A stretch of 64,000 nucleotides of DNA from assembly GCA_037127255.1 (NCBI GenBank), contig JBANSL010000016.1:6326501-6390500 (forward strand). Direction: 5' to 3'. This stretch comes from Persicaria tinctoria. Its lineage: Eukaryota > Streptophyta > Magnoliopsida > Caryophyllales > Polygonaceae. The notes under the pieces are model-generated. The model was given only the letters and a program-made list of their open reading frames with translations, searched no databases and was not told the DNA's origin. The position numbers and the translations under genes are program-made. Positions 58,676-64,000 of the stretch are shown piece after piece (within the stretch, counting starts at the first letter, position 1; the number at the start of each line of letters is the position of its first letter).

Positions 58676-58800
58676 ACAACAACAACAACAACAACCCAGT
58701 ATATCCCGATAAAGTAGGGCATGGGGAGTCAAGATATACGCACTCATTCCCTGAACAAGTCGAGAGAGTGTTTCCAATAGACCCAAAACGATAAGCCACA
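58676..58800 (-). repeat. TS-type SINE 3' part with (TTG)n tail
   Basis: On the minus strand it runs GGAAACACTCTCTCGACTTG ... CGGGATATACTGGG and ends in about six GTT units. It matches the copy at 13909-14030 over most of its length. Confidence 0.6.
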
Positions 58801-59242
58801 TAAATCACATGGAAACAAGACAACGTATTAACACACATAATTATATTACTCTACATATACACACTGATTAGAGAAGATGAAAGAATCAACATTGCAAATC
58901 CAAGATCAAGTAACAAGACCTATTACTGAAAGCGTTGTAAAAATTGCTCAGACGCAGTTGTAAAATTACCATTAAGCTTCTATTTAAGAAAATGAGCACT
59001 TCATAAAGCCATAAACATATACAATGTGTAGAGGTCCACTGTACAAGGAACTCAAAAGAAAGTTTTTTTTTTAAAAAAAAGAGCTGATTTTTTCCTTGAA
59101 AGCCTGCAAAACTGGTGTTGCAAATATGCAGAACAGAGAAAAGGACAATGGGGGAAAAGGGCACGCTGTACAGAGTGCTATACATCAGGCATGATAGATA
59201 ATGTGCTCGCGGCTCTGCCGAAAATCTTTGATTAGTCAGTAG
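58801..59242. other. 3' flank of GRV2, likely 3' UTR
   Basis: Lies immediately downstream of the GRV2 stop on the minus strand. No other gene recognised. Confidence 0.45.
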
Positions 59243-62200
59243 CTATATGAATGGGTTCTGTGCTCCATTTGTGGGAGGCTGTGATCTTGACGATGATGGT
59301 GTTGGGGCGGGAAGTGCGTAAGTTAGTCTTGATGAGGAGCTCTCAATTAGGCCAGCAACTCCAGCAGCAGATTGGGCACTTGATGGGAGAAACAGGTCGT
59401 GTTTCTGATCTTTGTAAGCGCTCCAAACCTGTAGAATTGGCCAACAAGGCGAAAAATTTCAAGGAGAGAGAGGATCAAGATAACTATCACCACAACAATC
59501 CAGTATAAACTGAGAGGGTTTAAGATGAAATCCAAGTTACCTCAGAAGAATCCAGTATCTCGCGTACTCTAGTGCAGTGTGCCCCTTCTGTTGCGAATGC
59601 GTGCAAAACCTGAACCACCGGATACAAAGAGCAGTTAGTTGGTAAGTAACTACAAGAGCATTGTACACATCATCAGGCAGACAATCTAGCATAATTTAAA
59701 GGGTAAATTACAAACAACCATCCTTAAAATAGGGGAGTTTTCACAAAAGCACCTGTGGAAAAAAAAAGATTGCAAAAAAACAACCATAAATTTAGTTTTC
59801 TTTCAATGAAACACCAAACCTTTTTAGATGTAAACAAATGCTTAAAAAATGGCAGGAAGTCCATAGACCTCCCTGCTCCTAAAACTTGAAAGGTTCAAGA
59901 AAAGCCCTATAAATAACCTTGTCATTACCAACACCAATTCAAATCAGAAGGATAAGATCCACAAAGCTACACAAGAATGATTCTGCCCTTTTCCATAATA
60001 TCAGCTGCATACACCACAATGATGCCATAAAAACATAAACATTGTAGAAATGAATTTCACCTCAATTGCCAACACCCGGCCGATTGATGCTTCAGATTCA
60101 TTCCACTTCATTTGTGAGCAAAGCCCATTTCGGCCCCCGGCTCTCCAGTCAAGAAGGCCTAGAAGAACATCGACCAGGCCAACCCTAAAAAAAAAAGTAG
60201 CATCTCGCTAAGACAAACAGATCAAGGTATAATGTATACATTACGTATGACCAAGTTAAATAATTTTCATATTGATTTGGAGTGAGTCCAGCTTACTTGA
60301 GACCCTGCGCTACAAGTGCATCCCGAGCACGATTACCAGCAGCCACAACTCGTTTCAGAGTCTCAAGTGCCAATATGCTTCCTCCTTGCCATCCGATAGC
60401 TTTCATTAAAAGTGGAACAACCTAATAATATATTGGAATTGTGAGAAAATGATAAAGAATGCCGTCAATATTGACAAACAATATCAAAGCAGGGATATAC
60501 ATTCAAATTAATTATCCATCCCAAGAAGAGTTTAGAGAACATAAAACTCAGCTGCAATATAGAAGGAATTTTAAAACAAATCCGTTTATTCTCAAGAAAA
60601 CTATAAATCTGTTAAAAATAAATACATGAAGGCTAGAAGAATGATTAGAAGTTTTTAACTGAGGCGTTCCCCAACTAGTGAGACATAAAATCTTTAGATA
60701 GGCCCCCTTCAAATGCCCTTGGCACATAGTTTGTCAACAAGCTAAATGCAAAATAGAATTCTGCAAACCTACAAATCCGGCATTGAAAGTAATACTGCTG
60801 AAATTGAGATTGATGGGTCCTGCTAAAATTTTGCACGTATTAACAATATTCAGAATCCCATGTATTTATGATCTCTAAATGCCTCAAGGATAACACATGG
60901 AAGGATAATGTATTAAAAAGCCATAGACAGAGTGAAGATTAAAGTCCCCCCCAAATCGTTGATGGCACAAACAAAAACAAATAAACAAACGGATAAGCAG
61001 AGAGAGGTCATAATAAGAGCGAATAAATAGCTACTGGAGATGAAACCTTGATCAACAAAGACAAAAGAAACTGCAACAGAAGGCAATGAAAACTAGACAA
61101 TAGCTTACTTGAGGAGTGCCAACACTGGTAGCAGCCATTGCTTCAGCACACGTTGTACTTGCTGCAAGCTGATGCAGCACCCGTAAACAACTAAGACGGA
61201 TGCGTTCTCGTGGAGTTTGTTTAATAGTTTCCGCTGACCCATCTTCAGTATCATCATTTGTATCTGCTTGGCCATCATTTTTCCCATCCTCAGTTGACAT
61301 TGTCTCTCTCCTTCCTTCATAGGCCATAGAAGCCACAAGCTTTGGTACATATCCAAGATAACCCACATGATCAGCCAGTGCAGGATGAACTCGCAACAAT
61401 GACACGAGTGCAGCAGATAAAAGCAGAGGGAGCTCGGGATCAGCAGCTTGAGTATCATAATGTGTCGCAGCAACTGAAGAAACATATTGATCTAAAAGCC
61501 CTTCTAAAAATCTCTTGGGATTTCTAAGTGGAAACTTGGGGTCCTTCAAGAAAAGCCGGACATAGATCCCTCCAACCTATAGGAGTATAAATGTTTGGTT
61601 AAAGACCACAATTCATAAAAACAAAATCACAATACGTGTTAGAACAGATCAAGCTACCTGTGGTTCATCTCTCATATCCTGCTGGCCAGATGCCTGTTCT
61701 GGAACATCCCAATCAACAACACGACCCTTGATCTGTTCCCTGTACAGGTCTGCTGCCATGGTAGCAACTTGTGCAGACAAAGAAGTGGCCATTGCTGGAG
61801 TCCATACAAGTTCTGGTGTCTCTGTTGTCTGATCAAGGGCAGCTACAACAGCTTCACCAGGACCATCTCTAATAACTGATACAAGACCATCTGGAAGGAA
61901 TCTTCCTAATGTTATGGCCACACGAGGCCCATGCATGGGCTGCCCAACAAGCTTACCTAACAATGAAGCAGCTGAAGCTCTCTGCTGAAACGGGATATCC
62001 CCTGTGCAAAAAGATTTTATCATCAAACATCAAGAACTTACTGAATATTCAACACAAAGAAGCATGCTTTTTACCTTGCAAGGGTAGAAGCAGCTCAAGT
62101 ATATAAACAACTCCCCCATGTTTGGCAGCTGCCCACGCAAGTTCTGCTGTGCTAGCCAAGGCATAAAGAACATGCAGAGCTCCTTCACGGCAGCCAGGAG

Positions 62201-62953
62201 AGCAATGAAGTAACTGTAGTAAGAGTAGGAGACTAGATCCATCAGAAACCATGGCCTCCAAGCATGGAGCATAGGCAGTCAAAAGTGACAACACACTCAG
62301 GCAAAGTTGAGGAATCTCAGTCTCAGTTGCAGCAGGCACAGAAAAGCACTCAAAAATTGGCAAAAGCCTCTCCTTGGTAGAAAATACAGAAGCCGTAGTT
62401 GGACTGCTAGTCAGCAGATTCTGCAAAATAGAATGCAAAGATCAGACAATGTAAGCACGATGAAATCTCATAAATCAGCAAACATGCATAGTACCTGAAG
62501 AGAAATCAAAGCATGTTGAACGTTCTTAATGAGTTCAGGTACATCCTTCTCAGGACTCTTCCCATCTGAAGATGACAATGAATCACCAGGATCATGATTC
62601 TGTTCATCCAATTCACCTGCCACTTCTTCCACTAGTTCAGATGTTCCATTGACGGAAACATTCAAATTTTCGCTTTTCTGAACAACAGGGTCAGTGCAAC
62701 GCTCTCCATGTACAAGCCGAGATATAAATTCAACTAGAGCAACACAGAAAGCTTCCGCTTCACTGATTTCAAAATCTGGTTGGTCATTGTAAACTCGCAA
62801 GTAAACATTGCCAACATATAACTCCTTTATGAGCGCGTTATATGTAAAGGAATGTGAGTCCTTGATATCATATGAACCATCAGGCCCTAGGCTAGCACGC
62901 TGCTCGTCAATGAACTTTATCAATTCTGAACGGGTTGAGGAATTCCATATGAT
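59243..62953 (-). CDS. GRV2: GRV2/RME-8-type DnaJ endosomal protein, C-terminal part
   Basis: Exons on the minus strand: 62953-62495, 62420-62075, 62001-61658, 61576-61109, 60421-60297, 60184-60061, 59609-59541 and 59428-59243. The phases agree, giving 706 codons ending NGAQNPFI. The N-terminal part, including the J domain, lies beyond the right edge; the full protein is about 2,500 residues in Arabidopsis. GRV2 (KATAMARI2) is the plant RME-8 homologue. It acts on endosomes and is needed for vacuolar trafficking, gravitropism and endomembrane organisation. Supporting stretches are IIWNSSTRSELIKFIDEQ (an IWN repeat, characteristic of RME-8), FQQRASAASLLGKLVGQPMH, HPALADHVGYLGYVPKL, and the C-terminal YKDQKHDLFLPSSAQSAAG. 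No stop or frameshift was found in the visible exons. Confidence 0.92.
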
Positions 62954-64000
62954 CTGGAATTTAAAACAACCAATGAGTAACATGCATACTCCAATGCTCA
63001 TTTAATTTTTTAAAACAGAATTAGATGCAGAGTGAATTAAAAAGTACAGTTCTATATTATTATTTCAGCAAGCAAATAATATAACCTAACAGATAAACCT
63101 AAATCCAATTGAACCAAGAAGACAGACACCTCCTTTCCCAAATTCCCGATGACTCATCAATTTAACACCCTTTCATAAGACAACTTCTGAGTCATATAAT
63201 CTCAGTCTCTGCTCTGATTTTTCCACACTCAAAGGCAGCTTGACTTAACTCAATAAACATTAATATTCCTCTTGCACCAAGTTTGATATAAGTGCAGGTA
63301 GTTGAGCGAAATATACAAACTCAGGATCCTAAAATTTAATGGGTTCAGATCAGTATGGCTATGAGGTAACATAATATCCATTTTTTTACTACGTAATCAA
63401 CAAGTTTATGCTTGCCATCGATAACTCAATAAAGCCTTAACAGTTGCTTGATTGACAACGTTTACTTTGCATGACATGAACAAAAATCGATGTCTTTCAA
63501 GAATATCCAGCAATCATCAAGCACCAAGTACAGAAAGGAAGTTATGCTTGATAACTACAACAAGAATCCAAGTCCATGGGTACTCGGGCTTTAGGACATA
63601 CATGCTTTTAAAGATCAAACTACATTAATTTTTACCAACAGGACGTAAAGATAAAATGCCTATTTTATGGAAGAAAACAAGGAAATTTTGATTAAGATGG
63701 TTTGGACAACTGAAGTGCAGATATATTGTGCTTTTTGGATCAGAACAACGAACATCTAACATAGAAGTAATAAGATTGTTTTCTCTAAGATGTCTCAAAA
63801 AAGAGCAAGGAGTATAAAAATACATGGAAAGCAACATGAAGAAGCCAAGAAGGTTACTAAGATAAGATAACCTATGATGGAAAAGAAGAATTCAAATTAT
63901 AGGGTCAAATTTGATGGTTTATGTTAAAAATAAAAGGCTTTAACATGAATGATTATGCACTTCTGGACTGTTAATGTCAAATGATATTAGAATCTACTTT
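62954..64000 (-). other. GRV2 intron continuing past the window edge
   Basis: The acceptor TTTAAATTCCAG ends at 62954. No further exon could be recognised in the 1,047 bases to the edge, so the intron is longer than 1 kb or the next exon lies outside. Confidence 0.55.

Noticed and set aside
59700..59900. Dispersed GGGTAAATTACA-type repeat in a GRV2 intron
   Set aside because: The motif is common in plant introns, but no ends or duplication could be defined here.

Overview
This is a window of flowering-plant nuclear DNA. The evidence is spliced genes with short introns and typical plant products (chlorophyll synthase, plant-type pyruvate decarboxylase, an ER DnaJ of the ERDJ3A/TMS1 type, a GRV2/RME-8 protein, a LAX1/ROX-type bHLH), together with plant transposon classes: L1 LINEs with a C-terminal RNase H, an RTE LINE, a Ty1-copia element, hAT, Stowaway and Tourist MITEs, and SINEs. 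Two fragments that look like TS-type SINE 3' ends with (TTG)n tails, and recurring ACTCCGTA footprints, hint at a eudicot, perhaps an asterid. The species cannot be fixed from the sequence alone.

Layout. Positions 1-25000 are almost entirely mobile DNA: a decayed L1 LINE (75-1790), two short retroposons (1998-2505), a copia element that has lost its 3' end (3415-7924), a hAT element nested in a SINE (8560-9440), a 5'-truncated L1 LINE with target-site duplications (9763-13366), an SINE/hAT/RTE patchwork (13909-15728), a palindromic MITE (16436-16675), a 2.4 kb hAT-like element hosting a 1.5 kb retroposon (17870-20233) and a decayed full-length L1 ORF2 (20243-24470). A Tourist MITE then precedes the single-exon bHLH gene (25717-26301).

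From 29300 on, gene space alternates with repeats. All four spliced genes lie on the minus strand: pyruvate decarboxylase (29300-32316, 6 exons, intact), ERDJ3A/TMS1-like (36013-39761, 7 exons, intact), chlorophyll synthase (54018-57244, 15 exons, intact) and the C-terminal 706 codons of GRV2 (59243-62953, continuing past the right edge). Their exon phases were checked by hand and close without breaks. Between ERDJ3A and CHLG lie more LINEs, including a nearly intact L1 copy (47333-52076) inserted into another LINE, and a tandem array of four double-hairpin RNAs (45024-45797) behind a minus-strand promoter with TATA and telo-box motifs. This array looks like an H/ACA-type snoRNA gene cluster.

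The most interesting signals are (i) a family of non-autonomous retroposons whose 3' end is the same as that of the local L1 LINE, suggesting they use the LINE machinery; (ii) the snoRNA-like array; (iii) four small hAT elements that each carry tRNA-like A and B boxes; and (iv) a MITE built from two hairpins with four TGAGTCA sites. The genes do not form one pathway: fermentation, ER protein folding, chlorophyll synthesis and endosomal trafficking are separate housekeeping or developmental roles.
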